23,310 bases of DNA from an uncultured Oscillospiraceae bacterium. Its GTDB lineage: Bacteria > Bacillota_A > Clostridia > Oscillospirales > Oscillospiraceae. Location of the stretch: assembly GCA_900769845.1 (NCBI GenBank), contig CAAGIF010000216.1:1-23310 (forward strand). The letters run 5' to 3'. This document shows positions 1-7,375 of the stretch, piece by piece. Numbering within the stretch: the stretch's first letter is position 1; every line of letters begins with the position of its first letter. The notes under the pieces were generated by a model. It saw only the letters and a program-made list of their open reading frames with translations, made no database searches and had not been told where the DNA came from. Made by a program: the position numbers and the translations under genes.

Positions 1-108
1 AAGGGCCGGCGATACTCAAACAAGCCCGGGTGTGGGAATTCATCCCTGCTGTAGCGGATTGCAGGTACAGGGCACCGCTATCTCCCCGACTAGTGCGACC
101 TTGTTATA
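1..108 (-). ncRNA. ffs: Large-type SRP RNA, 5' Alu domain (partial)
   Basis: On the minus strand, positions about 97 to 35 closely follow the 5' domain of the large signal recognition particle RNA (scRNA) of Bacillus and Clostridium as I remember it: GCACTAG, then GGGGAGATAGCGG, TGCCCTGTACCTGCAATCC, GCTACAGCAGGG and GAATTCCC. The complementary blocks agcgg/ccgct and cctgc/gcagg of the Alu fold are present. The RNA leaves the window at position 1, so the S domain that binds Ffh is not visible. The exact 5' end is uncertain; I place it near 108, next to an inverted repeat. It lies only about 36 nt after acpP on the same strand and no good separate promoter was found, so processing from a shared transcript is possible. 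Confidence 0.85.
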
Positions 109-130
109 AGCCGGTACGCAATAACAAGGT
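98..130 (-). repeat. 10-bp inverted repeat at SRP RNA 5' end
   Basis: The arms accttgttat (98-107) and ataacaaggt (121-130) are perfect inverted copies separated by 13 nt. The hairpin lies between the acpP stop codon and the conserved SRP RNA sequence. No T-run follows it on either strand, so it does not look like an intrinsic terminator. It may be a processing structure or part of the 5' end of the SRP RNA precursor; this is inference. Confidence 0.5.
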
Positions 131-144
131 TATTCTTTTGTAAA

Positions 145-366
145 TCAGTTCAGCTTGGACTCGATAAAATCAGCAAGCTCCTGGAAGGTAGAGATCTTCT
201 GATCTTCCATATCCAGTTCAATGCCCAGTTCGGTTTCCAGGTCCATGATCATCTCGACGATGTCCAGAGAATCAATGCCCAGGCTCTCGAAGGTGCTGTC
301 GGGTGTGATTTCAGATGCGTCCAGTTCCAGCTGCTTGGCAGCGTAATTAACGAGTTTTTCAAACAT
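145..366 (-). CDS. acpP: Acyl carrier protein
   Basis: This 73-aa acidic protein is a standard type II acyl carrier protein. It carries growing fatty-acyl chains as thioesters on 4'-phosphopantetheine for cytosolic fatty-acid synthesis. The attachment motif GIDSLD is present, with the modified serine at residue 33, and the four-helix length (70-80 aa) is normal. The start is set by GGAGGG about 8 nt upstream. It has its own near-consensus promoter at 409-437, so it is probably expressed independently of the flavoprotein gene upstream. No fab genes are adjacent, so this acpP is outside any fatty-acid synthesis cluster visible here. Identification is secure, although a second ACP elsewhere in the genome cannot be excluded. 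Confidence 0.95.
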   Translation of the reverse strand: MFEKLVNYAAKQLELDASEITPDSTFESLGIDSLDIVEMIMDLETELGIELDMEDQKISTFQELADFIESKLN

Positions 367-408
367 TGTTTAGTCCCTCCAAAATTACTTCTAGCACTAT
401 CCTAGTGT

Positions 409-437
409 ATTTTAGTATAACTCTAACTGTTTGTCAA
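409..437 (-). promoter_or_regulatory. acpP promoter (sigma-A type)
   Basis: On the minus strand TTGACA (432-437) and TAAAAT (409-414) are separated by 17 bp. The -35 box overlaps the stop codon of the flavoprotein gene. An imperfect short dyad CACTA-gga-TAGTG lies just downstream of the -10, near the expected transcription start. It resembles an operator position, but it is too short to assign to FapR or another regulator. Confidence 0.8.
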
Positions 438-1663
438 TCCTGGATTTCCGCGGCGGCCATACCGGAAGCATGGGCAGTAGACCAGGCGATCTGTAAATTG
501 AAGCCGCCGGTATAGGCATCGCAGTCAATGATCTCCCCGGCAAAATATAGACCCGGCACAAGCTTCGATTCCATGGTTTTGGGGTCAATCTCAGCGACTT
601 TAATACCGCCGGAGGTGATAATCGCCTCGCTGACAGGGCGTTTCCCAACAATTTCAACGGAAAATCCCTTCAGCAGTTCCACCAGCTCCCGGCGTTTTAT
701 CCGGGTTAAGCTGTTTGCCTGCATGGCAGGATCGATCCCCAGTCTACGCAAGACCACGGGAATCATACTTCTGGGCAGTAGATCCGTCAGTGCATTTTCC
801 ATGGCGCGATTCTGATACATATCCAGATCCCGCAGGATCCGGTCGTTCAGCTTGTTCTCCTCCAGGGCAGGTTTCAGATCAATGATCAACCTGCAGCCTT
901 CCCCCTTCAGATGGCAGCTTGCGGAAAGCACAGTAGGGCCGGACACGCCGAAATGGGTAAACAACAGCTCGCCGAAATCCTTAAACAAAACCTTCCCCTT
1001 GGCATTGACAAGTTTTACAGCCACATTCCGCAGGGTAAGGCCCTGCATATCCTGGCAGTCTGTTCCGGCTGTTTCCAAAGGAACCAAGCTTCCCTGGGGC
1101 TCCACAACCGTATGTCCAAGGTCGCGGGCCATGTCATAGCCATCTCCCGTGGAACCGGTGGTGGGATAGGAGACGCCGCCGGTGGCCAGGATGACCCTCG
1201 GCGCATAAAAACAATCTTTTTCCGTGCGGACACCATGAACACAGCCATTTTCCGTAAGGATTTCCTTTACTCTTCCGGTACACACCTGCACATTCCATTT
1301 CCGCAGGGCCTTCTGAAGTGTATCCAGCACAGAACGGGAAAGATCAGATACGGGAAATACCCGGTTACCCCGTTCGGTCTTCAGCGGACATCCGTTCTGT
1401 TCAAAAAACTCCATAACAGAGCCAGGACCAAAGGAATCCATAGCGCTGTACAGAAAGCGTCCGTTCCGCGGCACATTCTGCAGAATCTCCTGGCCGGAGC
1501 AGTTATTGGTCACATTGCAGCGACCCTTGCCGGTGATCAGGAGTTTCTTGCCCAGGCGATCATTTCGCTCCAGAAGAAGAACTTTTTTGCCCTGAGCGGC
1601 AGCAGTGATGGCGGAGAACATGCCCGCTGGGCCACCGCCGATGACAATAATATCATAGGTCAT
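434..1663 (-). CDS. BaiN/HI0933-family FAD flavoprotein (NAD(P)/FAD oxidoreductase)
   Basis: The 409-aa protein belongs to the HI0933/YhiN/BaiN flavoprotein family. The N-terminal dinucleotide fold GGGPAG (about residues 9-14) is followed by the family stretch GKKLLITGKGRCNVTNN. A central LATGGVSYPTTGSTGDGY and a C-terminal TSGGI...FAGEIIDCDAYTGGFN...A complete the FAD site. Family length is about 400 aa, so it is full length. Members are cytosolic; BaiN of Clostridium scindens has been proposed as a bile-acid 7-alpha-dehydroxylation reductase, but the family is broad and no bai genes are present, so the substrate here is unknown. The start overlaps the end of the RpiR regulator by 11 nt, which implies translational coupling and co-transcription. 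Confidence 0.9.
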   Translation of the reverse strand: MTYDIIVIGGGPAGMFSAITAAAQGKKVLLLERNDRLGKKLLITGKGRCNVTNNCSGQEILQNVPRNGRFLYSAMDSFGPGSVMEFFEQNGCPLKTERGNRVFPVSDLSRSVLDTLQKALRKWNVQVCTGRVKEILTENGCVHGVRTEKDCFYAPRVILATGGVSYPTTGSTGDGYDMARDLGHTVVEPQGSLVPLETAGTDCQDMQGLTLRNVAVKLVNAKGKVLFKDFGELLFTHFGVSGPTVLSASCHLKGEGCRLIIDLKPALEENKLNDRILRDLDMYQNRAMENALTDLLPRSMIPVVLRRLGIDPAMQANSLTRIKRRELVELLKGFSVEIVGKRPVSEAIITSGGIKVAEIDPKTMESKLVPGLYFAGEIIDCDAYTGGFNLQIAWSTAHASGMAAAEIQD

Positions 1664-2528
1664 TGGTAGTTACCTGCTTTTCATATACATGATACTGATC
1701 CCAGATGTGTTCCAGGGTTTCAAATGTGCGGTGGACTTCGGTTTCCTTCTTTGCAGCAATGGCGACGATCAGCGCGTTGACAACACTCAAAGGGGCAACC
1801 AGGCTGTCCACCAAACTGACCATATCGCTCTTGGCGCAGATTGCATGATCCGCAAAGGGACACAAGGGGGATTGCTGTTTATCCGTAACCGCTATGACTT
1901 TAGCACCGACACTGCGGCAATATTCCGCCGCTTTCAGAGTGGAAGCGCCGTATCTGGGGAAACTGAAGGCAATCACCACATCTTCAGCGCTGACACCGAC
2001 GATCTGCTCAAACATCTCCCCCGTGCCGGATGCCGTCACGATATGAACATTTCTGAGCATATAGTTCAGATAATACCCAAAAAAGCTTGCAAGAGGTGCA
2101 GTCGAACGCACGCCGATAATGTACACGCTTCTCGCCCTGACCACAGCATCCACAGCCGCATCAAATGCCTGCCGGTCAGCAGTTTCCAGAGTCTGGCGCA
2201 GCTTATCCATATCGGAATGCAGCACAGAGGCCAAGACATCCTGGCTGTCGATCCGGTTACTAGCGACCTCAATTCTCTGGACAGAGGTAAGGCGGTTAAG
2301 CACCATTTCCTGCATGGCCCTCTGCATACTGGGATAGCCGTCGAAGCCAAGATCTGCAGCAAACCGAACCACCGTGGACTCAGAAACGCCTACGGTTTTT
2401 CCCAGTTTGTTCGCCGTCATAAAGGCCGCTTTGTCATAGCTGGTGGCAATATAAGCCGCGATCAGCTTTTGTCCCTTGGAAAAACCATGAGATTTTTCCT
2501 TCAAAAGGTTAAAAAAATCCTTATCCAT
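1653..2528 (-). CDS. MurR/RpiR-family transcriptional regulator with SIS domain
   Basis: This 291-aa protein has an N-terminal RpiR helix-turn-helix (about residues 1-80, including KTVGVSESTVVRFAADLGFDGYPSMQ) and a C-terminal SIS domain (about 125-255) of the type that binds phosphosugars. The usual SxSGxT loop is replaced by AFSFPRYGAST, a variant seen in one branch of RpiR regulators, so the ligand need not be a typical sugar phosphate. GGGAGGA lies 7 nt before the ATG. A promoter at 2559-2587 precedes it. Its last codons overlap the BaiN-type flavoprotein, so the two are one transcription unit and the regulator probably controls that enzyme or itself. The ligand and targets are not visible. 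Confidence 0.9.
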   Translation of the reverse strand: MDKDFFNLLKEKSHGFSKGQKLIAAYIATSYDKAAFMTANKLGKTVGVSESTVVRFAADLGFDGYPSMQRAMQEMVLNRLTSVQRIEVASNRIDSQDVLASVLHSDMDKLRQTLETADRQAFDAAVDAVVRARSVYIIGVRSTAPLASFFGYYLNYMLRNVHIVTASGTGEMFEQIVGVSAEDVVIAFSFPRYGASTLKAAEYCRSVGAKVIAVTDKQQSPLCPFADHAICAKSDMVSLVDSLVAPLSVVNALIVAIAAKKETEVHRTFETLEHIWDQYHVYEKQVTTNDL

Positions 2529-2558
2529 AGCCGAATCCTCCCGGTATGTTTCAAGAAT

Positions 2559-2587
2559 ATTTTATCAAATTATGTGGGAATTTGCAA
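2559..2587 (-). promoter_or_regulatory. Promoter of the RpiR-flavoprotein unit
   Basis: On the minus strand TTGCAA (2582-2587) and TAAAAT (2559-2564) have a 17-bp spacer. The site lies in the 81-bp gap between the pseudouridine synthase stop and the RpiR start. No clear terminator hairpin was seen in the same gap, so some read-through from the scpA operon is possible. Confidence 0.65.
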
Positions 2588-2609
2588 GATAACGAAGGAA
2601 ATCCTGCAA

Positions 2610-3314
2610 TTATTTCAGCCGTGACAATTCCTGTGACGTTAGATAGCGCCACTTGCCCTGGGGTAGATCTCCAAGCTTCAGGCTCCCCTCGGATATCCGA
2701 AGCAACCGAACCACCTGCATGCCTGCATTGGCGCACATTTTGCGAACCTGGCGGTTTTTCCCTTCATGAATGGTGATGTGAAGAATGGCCCTGTCAGTAT
2801 CTTCCTCAGTTTTGATAACACGAACCTCGGGTTTACAGATCCGGTAGCCCTCCAGTTCTTTCTGATCCTCCAGAAGCATCACATTGTCGGGAGTGTAGCC
2901 GCGAACTGTAACACGGTAGGTCTTATCCACCTGATGCCTGGGGTGCATCATATAATTGGCAAACGTGCCGTCGTTGGTAAAAAGCAACAGGCCTTCCGAA
3001 TCCATGTCCAGTCTGCCCACGGGATAAACCCGGCAGCCGCAATCAATCAGCTGAGCGGCATTGGGTCTGCCCTTCTCGTCGGAAAGGGTGGTCACATAAC
3101 CCCGGGGTTTATTAAGCATGATGTACACAGGGTTTTCCGGGGATGGAAGAGGCCTTCCATCCACAATAATCACATCTGCTGAAGGATCTGCCCGCTCTCC
3201 AAGAACGCACACTTTTCCGTTGCAGGTAACCCGTCCCTCCAAGATCAGTTCCTCTGCTTTTCTGCGGGAGCAAAGTCCCCGCTCCGCTAAGATCTTCTGT
3301 ATTCGTTCGGACAT
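2610..3314 (-). CDS. rluB: Pseudouridine synthase, RluB/RsuA type
   Basis: This 234-aa enzyme converts a uridine in rRNA to pseudouridine; RluB-type members act on 23S rRNA. It has an N-terminal S4 RNA-binding domain (about residues 2-48, MSERIQKILAERGLCSRRKAE) and a catalytic domain with the GRLDMDSEGLLLFTNDG motif, where Asp103 is the expected nucleophile. The C-terminal IHEGKNRQVRKMC motif is also present. The start at 3314 is chosen because GAGGG sits 6 nt before it; the ATG at 3320 abuts that ribosome site, and longer forms to 3518 run into dacF. It follows dacF by 17 nt as the last gene of the scpA operon. The choice between RluB and RsuA/RluF rests on overall resemblance. Confidence 0.9.
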   Translation of the reverse strand: MSERIQKILAERGLCSRRKAEELILEGRVTCNGKVCVLGERADPSADVIIVDGRPLPSPENPVYIMLNKPRGYVTTLSDEKGRPNAAQLIDCGCRVYPVGRLDMDSEGLLLFTNDGTFANYMMHPRHQVDKTYRVTVRGYTPDNVMLLEDQKELEGYRICKPEVRVIKTEEDTDRAILHITIHEGKNRQVRKMCANAGMQVVRLLRISEGSLKLGDLPQGKWRYLTSQELSRLK

Positions 3315-3331
3315 TTGCATCCCTCTTTCCC

Positions 3332-4417
3332 TTATTGCCTGTGAAATAGTCTGTAAAACAGACCTCTTTCCTCTGTCTGCTGTTCCACGGTTTGTCCGTA
3401 TACCAACGGAACCCGGCCGATATTTTTTCCGTTCAGCAGGATATGGGCATATCCTGCATCCGCGCCCTGGGCAACCGGAGCATACACAAAGCCCGGACCG
3501 GACAGCTTGACCTCCCACTTTTCACCGGGACACACCGCATAATCAAAGTCCTTTGCGGCATGCAATCCCACCATACCACACTGTCCGCCAGCAATTTCAA
3601 TGTTGCCGATCAGATCGCCTGCTGACATAATCCGCTCTACGGAATAATTAGAAAATCCCTGTTCCAGCATAACGCTGTGATCCTGCCAGTCATCGGGATC
3701 ATGGATTGTGACAGCAATCAATGTCCGCCCCATTCGCGTGGCGCTGGAAACCAGAATCCGTCCCGCCGCCCGGGTGTAGCCGGTTTTAACACCGTCCGCG
3801 CCCTCTACCTGCCACAGGAGCTTATTGTGATTTCGAAGATATCTATTTCCGACGGTTACTGTTTTTGTGGATACCGTTTTGCGGAAAATGGGATTTTCCA
3901 TAGCATATGCCGCCAAACGGGCAAGATCCCTGGCGCTGGCGTAATGATCCGGCGCATCCAGCCCGTTGGGATTCACAAAGTGACTGTCAGCAAGTCCGAG
4001 GCTTCTCGCCTTGTCATTCATCAGCTCTGCAAAGCTATCAACTGTGCCGCCGCAGTAAATGGCCAAAGCCACCGCGGCATCATTTCCGGAATGAAGCATC
4101 ATACCGTAGAGCAGCTCCTGAACTGTAAGAATCTCTCCCTCCTGCAGATACATGGAAGATCCTTCAATACCAACCGCTTCCTTTGGAATCCGTACCCGAT
4201 CCAACACATTGCACTGCTCGCATACTACCAGAGCAGTCATGATTTTCGTGGTGCTGGCAATCAGACTTTGGCTATCCGCATCCTTTTCGTATAGGACCCG
4301 TCCGGTCGTACCATCCAAAACAATCGCCTTCTGGGCGGAAATGGCGTAACACCGGCAGGGTAAAAACAGAACGACGGCCAGCAATGCAGCCGCCGTTCCG
4401 GCGATAAATCGTTTCAT
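3332..4417 (-). CDS. dacF: D-alanyl-D-alanine carboxypeptidase, DacF/PBP5-like
   Basis: The 361-aa protein is a low-molecular-weight penicillin-binding protein that trims the terminal D-Ala from peptidoglycan pentapeptides outside the membrane. An N-terminal signal peptide (residues 1 to about 25, KRF then a hydrophobic core and CRCYA) precedes the peptidase S11 domain. The three active-site motifs are STTK (Ser55-Lys58), SGN (110-112) and KTG (211-213). A PBP5-type C-terminal beta-sheet domain follows. The ATG at 4417 gives a proper signal peptide; longer forms overlap gerW. The neighbouring gerW and DUF2953 genes, and a forespore-like promoter directly upstream, favour the sporulation-specific DacF over a housekeeping DacA. 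That subtype is inference. Confidence 0.92.
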   Translation of the reverse strand: MKRFIAGTAAALLAVVLFLPCRCYAISAQKAIVLDGTTGRVLYEKDADSQSLIASTTKIMTALVVCEQCNVLDRVRIPKEAVGIEGSSMYLQEGEILTVQELLYGMMLHSGNDAAVALAIYCGGTVDSFAELMNDKARSLGLADSHFVNPNGLDAPDHYASARDLARLAAYAMENPIFRKTVSTKTVTVGNRYLRNHNKLLWQVEGADGVKTGYTRAAGRILVSSATRMGRTLIAVTIHDPDDWQDHSVMLEQGFSNYSVERIMSAGDLIGNIEIAGGQCGMVGLHAAKDFDYAVCPGEKWEVKLSGPGFVYAPVAQGADAGYAHILLNGKNIGRVPLVYGQTVEQQTEERGLFYRLFHRQ

Positions 4418-4433
4418 TCTTCTCACCCGAGGA

Positions 4434-4463
4434 TAGTTTATCCCGGGCAAGCTGCCATTATAC
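4434..4463 (-). promoter_or_regulatory. Candidate forespore (sigma-F/G-type) promoter of dacF
   Basis: On the minus strand GTATA (4459-4463) is followed after 15 nt by GGATAAACTA (4434-4443). These match the sigma-F patterns GYWTA and GGnnAnAnTA as remembered for Bacillus. The site straddles the gerW stop codon and ends 17 bp before the dacF start. dacF is a sigma-F gene in Bacillus subtilis, which fits. The call is by pattern only. Confidence 0.5.
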
Positions 4464-4835
4464 GCTCTGATTCCGGCTGTCGATAAAGGCAGCGATCTTA
4501 TCCAGAGTATCGGGCACCATCTCCACCAGACGGTCTGCCGTAGTACTGGCAGGCGCTGCAACGGGCATCATCCGAACCGTACCGTCCTTGATGATCAAAA
4601 AGCAGGTCGGAGTAACCTTTACGCCGCCGCCGACTCCACCGCCAAAGGGTTCACCGGAGCCCACATTCTTGACATAATCGGAACCGCCGCCGCCAAAGCC
4701 CACGCTGACCTTGGAAACCGGTACAATCGTCACATCCCCAACAACAATGGGTTCTCCGATCACATTGTTCACATCCACCATTTCACGAATCTTGGAAATG
4801 GTATCCTGAAGCATGTTAGGTAAATTCTTACTCAT
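4458..4835 (-). CDS. ytfJ: GerW-family sporulation protein (YtfJ)
   Basis: This 125-aa protein matches the GerW/YtfJ sporulation family. It has an N-terminal amphipathic stretch, the IGEPIVVGDVTIVPVSKVSVGFGGGG core, a glycine-rich segment (about residues 47-73) and the VTPTCFLIIKDGTVRMM ending. In Bacillus, YtfJ is made in the forespore and affects germination; its biochemical role is unknown. The start overlaps the DUF2953 stop by 4 nt (ATGA), showing coupling; the ytfI-ytfJ pairing is typical of spore-formers. It is 40 nt upstream of dacF. Confidence 0.9.
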   Translation of the reverse strand: MSKNLPNMLQDTISKIREMVDVNNVIGEPIVVGDVTIVPVSKVSVGFGGGGSDYVKNVGSGEPFGGGVGGGVKVTPTCFLIIKDGTVRMMPVAAPASTTADRLVEMVPDTLDKIAAFIDSRNQSV

Positions 4836-5488
4836 TGAGAGGCACCGCCTTTTCTTTTCTTACTGATTTTTGAATACTCTCGAAACACATTAAAGCCATG
4901 AACAGCCGCTGTGGCAAGAAGCCTGCCAAGGGTAATGGTCAGATCCAGCCGGGCTGTGATCAATGTCTGGGTGGCTGTAAAGTCGCACTCCACATCGATA
5001 TCCCGTTTCTTGATCACAAATGCTCTTTCCAGCCGGGGAAGCAGGTTTCCGATAGCTGCCCATGCCCGACCGTAATTCACCGCTACATCGTAAGGATCGT
5101 CCGCTGCCAGAACCACTTTCAGCCGCAGCAGGTTGACACGCAGCCGTCTTTTAAATACATCCAGCATTTTAAGGATCACGCGGATCAGCGGATCAAAATC
5201 CTTAAGGGATCCGCCTGACTTCTTTTTCTGCCCCGGAGCAGACTTTTCATCCGTCTCCATGGCTGTGCTTCCGCTTTTTTCAGCCGCCGGTTCATCAGAG
5301 GAGTTTTCTGCATCCGCAGTCCGGGTCTTCTTTGGTTTCTTCTCTTTCTTCTTACCCGGTATCAGGGTATACTTCAGTGGACCGACGATAAGAAGGACAA
5401 GCGGTCCATCCTCATCATAGGAGGCGCGGATACCCAGGGGAAGCACGGCAAGTAGTATGAGAACACCAAGGGTGATCAGCCAACCCAT
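4832..5488 (-). CDS. ytfI: DUF2953 domain protein (YtfI-like)
   Basis: The 218-aa protein has an N-terminal membrane segment (residues 3-21), a short predicted beta region, a long charged low-complexity linker rich in Lys, Glu and Ser (about 48-95), and the C-terminal DUF2953 domain (about 110-212) with LRLKVVLAADDPYDVAVNYG. Function is unknown; the family occurs beside YtfJ in endospore-formers, and membrane attachment is suggested by the first segment. Its ATG overlaps the scpB stop by one base (TGATG), and its end overlaps gerW. The linker may vary greatly between species. Confidence 0.85.
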   Translation of the reverse strand: MGWLITLGVLILLAVLPLGIRASYDEDGPLVLLIVGPLKYTLIPGKKKEKKPKKTRTADAENSSDEPAAEKSGSTAMETDEKSAPGQKKKSGGSLKDFDPLIRVILKMLDVFKRRLRVNLLRLKVVLAADDPYDVAVNYGRAWAAIGNLLPRLERAFVIKKRDIDVECDFTATQTLITARLDLTITLGRLLATAAVHGFNVFREYSKISKKRKGGASQ

Positions 5489-6048
5489 CAGGTTTCCTCC
5501 GGCGCAGGTTCCTCAATGGTCAGCTGCTGTCCGAAATCCACCCGCTCAATGGGAGGCAATTCGTCCAAAGAAGAGAAACCGAATGTACGAAGAAATGCAT
5601 CTGTGGTCCGATACTGAATGGGGCGACCGGGAACATTCAGTCTTCCGGCTTCCTCGATCAATCGTTTATTGATCAGCGCGCCGATGGAGTAACTGCTGTC
5701 CACACCACGGATTTGTTCCACCATAGCTTTCGTAGCAGGTTGATAATAGGCAACAATGGTCAGCGCCTCCAGCTGGGATGAGGAAAGCTTGGGAGGCTTT
5801 CTGGTTTCAAGCGCTTTTGTCACATAATCCGCCATCTCACCGGAGGATACCATTTGATATCCTTTTTCCAGGCGAAGAATCCGGATCCCCCGGCGCTGAA
5901 AAGCAAATTCATCAGCCAGCGCATCCACCGCGCTGCGGATCTCATCCTCATCTACTTCCAGCGTATAGCTTAAACGGGAGATATCCACCCGCTCACCGGC
6001 GGCAAACAGGATTGCTTCCACCGCTCTCTGTATTTCAATTTGCTCCAT
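5488..6048 (-). CDS. scpB: Segregation and condensation protein B
   Basis: This 186-aa protein is ScpB, the winged-helix kleisin partner that binds ScpA in the Smc-ScpAB condensin and helps resolve and segregate chromosomes. Family signatures include AVEAILFAAGERVDISRL near the start and LEALTIVAYYQPATKAMVEQIRGVDSSYSIGAL in the second winged helix, with a GRPIQYRTTDAFLRTFGFSSLDELP ending. The start is placed at 6048 because GGAGGTG lies 6 nt before it; an upstream ATG at 6063 is part of that ribosome site. It overlaps the end of scpA by 14 nt. Smc itself is not in the window. Confidence 0.95.
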   Translation of the reverse strand: MEQIEIQRAVEAILFAAGERVDISRLSYTLEVDEDEIRSAVDALADEFAFQRRGIRILRLEKGYQMVSSGEMADYVTKALETRKPPKLSSSQLEALTIVAYYQPATKAMVEQIRGVDSSYSIGALINKRLIEEAGRLNVPGRPIQYRTTDAFLRTFGFSSLDELPPIERVDFGQQLTIEEPAPEET

Positions 6049-6841
6049 GGATATCACCTCCATTGTTCTTTTCCTTTTCCATCAGCCGAACGCTGGGATT
6101 TTCGCCGGAACTGTCGCCTTCCAAAGTAGCAGAACCGGTTTTGCACAGATCCAGGATCGCAAGAAATGTTGCAACGATCTCGGAACGGCTGCGATTGCCC
6201 TTAAACAGGTTCTTCAGCCGCTCCACGCCTTTCAGAAGCAGACGGCGCAGGACCTCTCCTGCCTTTCGGCTTACAGGATAGGGCTCTTTACCCACAATAC
6301 CTTTGAAATTATTCGTGGGCGGAGGCAGATGCTTGTTGTTGCGCTCAGAGATGGCATCCAGCGCCCGAAGCAGATCCAGTGGATCGTGGCGGTACTCGTA
6401 CTCCCGATCCCGGCGCAGGGGCTCCGGCTCCTTGGTAAAGACGCATCTGCCGATCTCGTTTCTGGGTTCCAGGGCGGATACTGCCATGCGGATCTGCTCG
6501 AGAGCTTCCTTCCGCTGGCGCTCGATCAGGGATTGCCGCAGAAGATCCAGTTCGCTTTCCGCTTCCGCCTGCTCGGCGGCAGAAAGAAGCATCTTGGTTT
6601 TGATCAGCATTAAATGGGATGCCATGGTAATAAACTCGCTGGCGATCTCCATATCCAGCCGCTTCATTTCATCCAGGTAAGCCAGATACTGCTCGAGAAT
6701 GGCGGTAATGGACACATCCTGAATCTCTATTTTATTTTTACTCAGCAACAGAAAAATGACATCCAGCGGACCTTGGAAATCTTCCATTTCCTCCGTACGG
6801 GTATGGACAATACCCTCCAGATGATATTGCGGTTCCAACAT
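6035..6841 (-). CDS. scpA: Segregation and condensation protein A
   Basis: The 268-aa protein is ScpA, the kleisin subunit of the Smc-ScpAB complex, which bridges the Smc heads. The N-terminal DFQGPLDVIFLLLSKNKIEIQDVSITAILEQYL motif and the ASEFITMASHLMLIKTKMLL helix are characteristic. A charged middle follows, then a C-terminal winged helix with VATFLAILDLCKTG. An extra roughly 20-residue tail after this domain is polar and probably disordered. AAGGAG lies close before the ATG. It is the first gene of the scpA-scpB-ytfI-ytfJ-dacF-rluB operon, driven by the promoter at 6880-6908. Confidence 0.95.
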   Translation of the reverse strand: MLEPQYHLEGIVHTRTEEMEDFQGPLDVIFLLLSKNKIEIQDVSITAILEQYLAYLDEMKRLDMEIASEFITMASHLMLIKTKMLLSAAEQAEAESELDLLRQSLIERQRKEALEQIRMAVSALEPRNEIGRCVFTKEPEPLRRDREYEYRHDPLDLLRALDAISERNNKHLPPPTNNFKGIVGKEPYPVSRKAGEVLRRLLLKGVERLKNLFKGNRSRSEIVATFLAILDLCKTGSATLEGDSSGENPSVRLMEKEKNNGGDIHGAN

Positions 6842-6879
6842 AATCGCTCCTTAATCAACACATGCACATACTTAGTAAC

Positions 6880-6908
6880 AGTATAACATTTATTTCCTTA
6901 TGACGCAA
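6880..6908 (-). promoter_or_regulatory. scpA operon promoter
   Basis: On the minus strand TTGCGT (6903-6908) and TATACT (6880-6885) are spaced by 17 bp, 39 bp before the scpA start. It is divergent from the promoter at 6964-6992. Confidence 0.65.
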
Positions 6909-6963
6909 GTATTTATTATGAAATGGTTCTTTAACATTTCTTTCTACTTTTCTCGATAAATGA

Positions 6964-6992
6964 TTGCAATTTTCGGCAAACCGTGCTATGAT
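6964..6992 (+). promoter_or_regulatory. Promoter of the 110-aa membrane protein
   Basis: TTGCAA (6964-6969) and TATGAT (6987-6992) are separated by 17 bp, and a GGGAGGG ribosome site follows at 7011-7017. This places transcription start near 6999 and argues against translation starts upstream of 7024. Confidence 0.7.
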
Positions 6993-7023
6993 GTACGCAG
7001 AATTTTATTCGGGAGGGATTTTT

Positions 7024-7356
7024 GTGGCAAATCGCATGCGCTACAAGGATATGGAACGGGTTTTAACCTTTATTTTGATCGGTGCTGCAGTAGTATTTGT
7101 GCTGTATCTTGTATTTGCGGGTGTGGGTATCACCGCTATGAAGATCATCACTTCCATTATTGCCATCGTTGCCTGCGTTTTATCCCTGGCTTACCTGTAT
7201 ATCTGCGGTGAGCTGAAGACCCGCAGAAGCCGCTGGATGGTGCTTGGATTCATCTGCATCGCAGTGTGTCTGCTGGTTTCTCTCATCCTGAACTTCCCCG
7301 CCCCCGCTATTGATGTCATCGAAAAGATTCCGGAAATCGAGTCCGCTGTGGGTTGA
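7024..7356 (+). CDS. Small three-helix membrane protein, unknown function
   Basis: I do not recognise a named family. The GTG at 7024 is chosen because GGGAGGG lies 6 nt upstream and the earlier ATG falls inside the promoter. The 110-aa product has a short basic N-terminus (ANRMRYKDMER), hydrophobic segments at about residues 14-34, 38-60 and 70-90, and a basic loop ELKTRRSRW between the last two. It ends in an acidic tail IDVIEKIPEIES. This pattern suggests an integral membrane protein with a charged tail. It is monocistronic, with its own promoter and a strong terminator. Nothing in the neighbours reveals its role. Confidence 0.8.
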   Translation: MANRMRYKDMERVLTFILIGAAVVFVLYLVFAGVGITAMKIITSIIAIVACVLSLAYLYICGELKTRRSRWMVLGFICIAVCLLVSLILNFPAPAIDVIEKIPEIESAVG

Positions 7357-7375
7357 TCTTAACAGAAGAACAGAA

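Noticed and set aside
395..407. FapR operator at acpP
   Set aside because: The CACTA/TAGTG dyad is too short and does not match the FapR consensus.
911..1669. 252-codon plus-strand ORF opposite the flavoprotein gene
   Set aside because: No ribosome site or recognisable domain; the minus frame encodes a full, well-conserved flavoprotein.
1689..2624. 311-codon plus-strand ORF opposite the RpiR gene
   Set aside because: Composition is atypical (His/Gln rich) and there is no start signal; a shadow of the regulator.
3315..3518. N-terminal extension of the pseudouridine synthase
   Set aside because: It overlaps dacF, lacks similarity to the S4 domain, and a correctly spaced ribosome site marks 3314.
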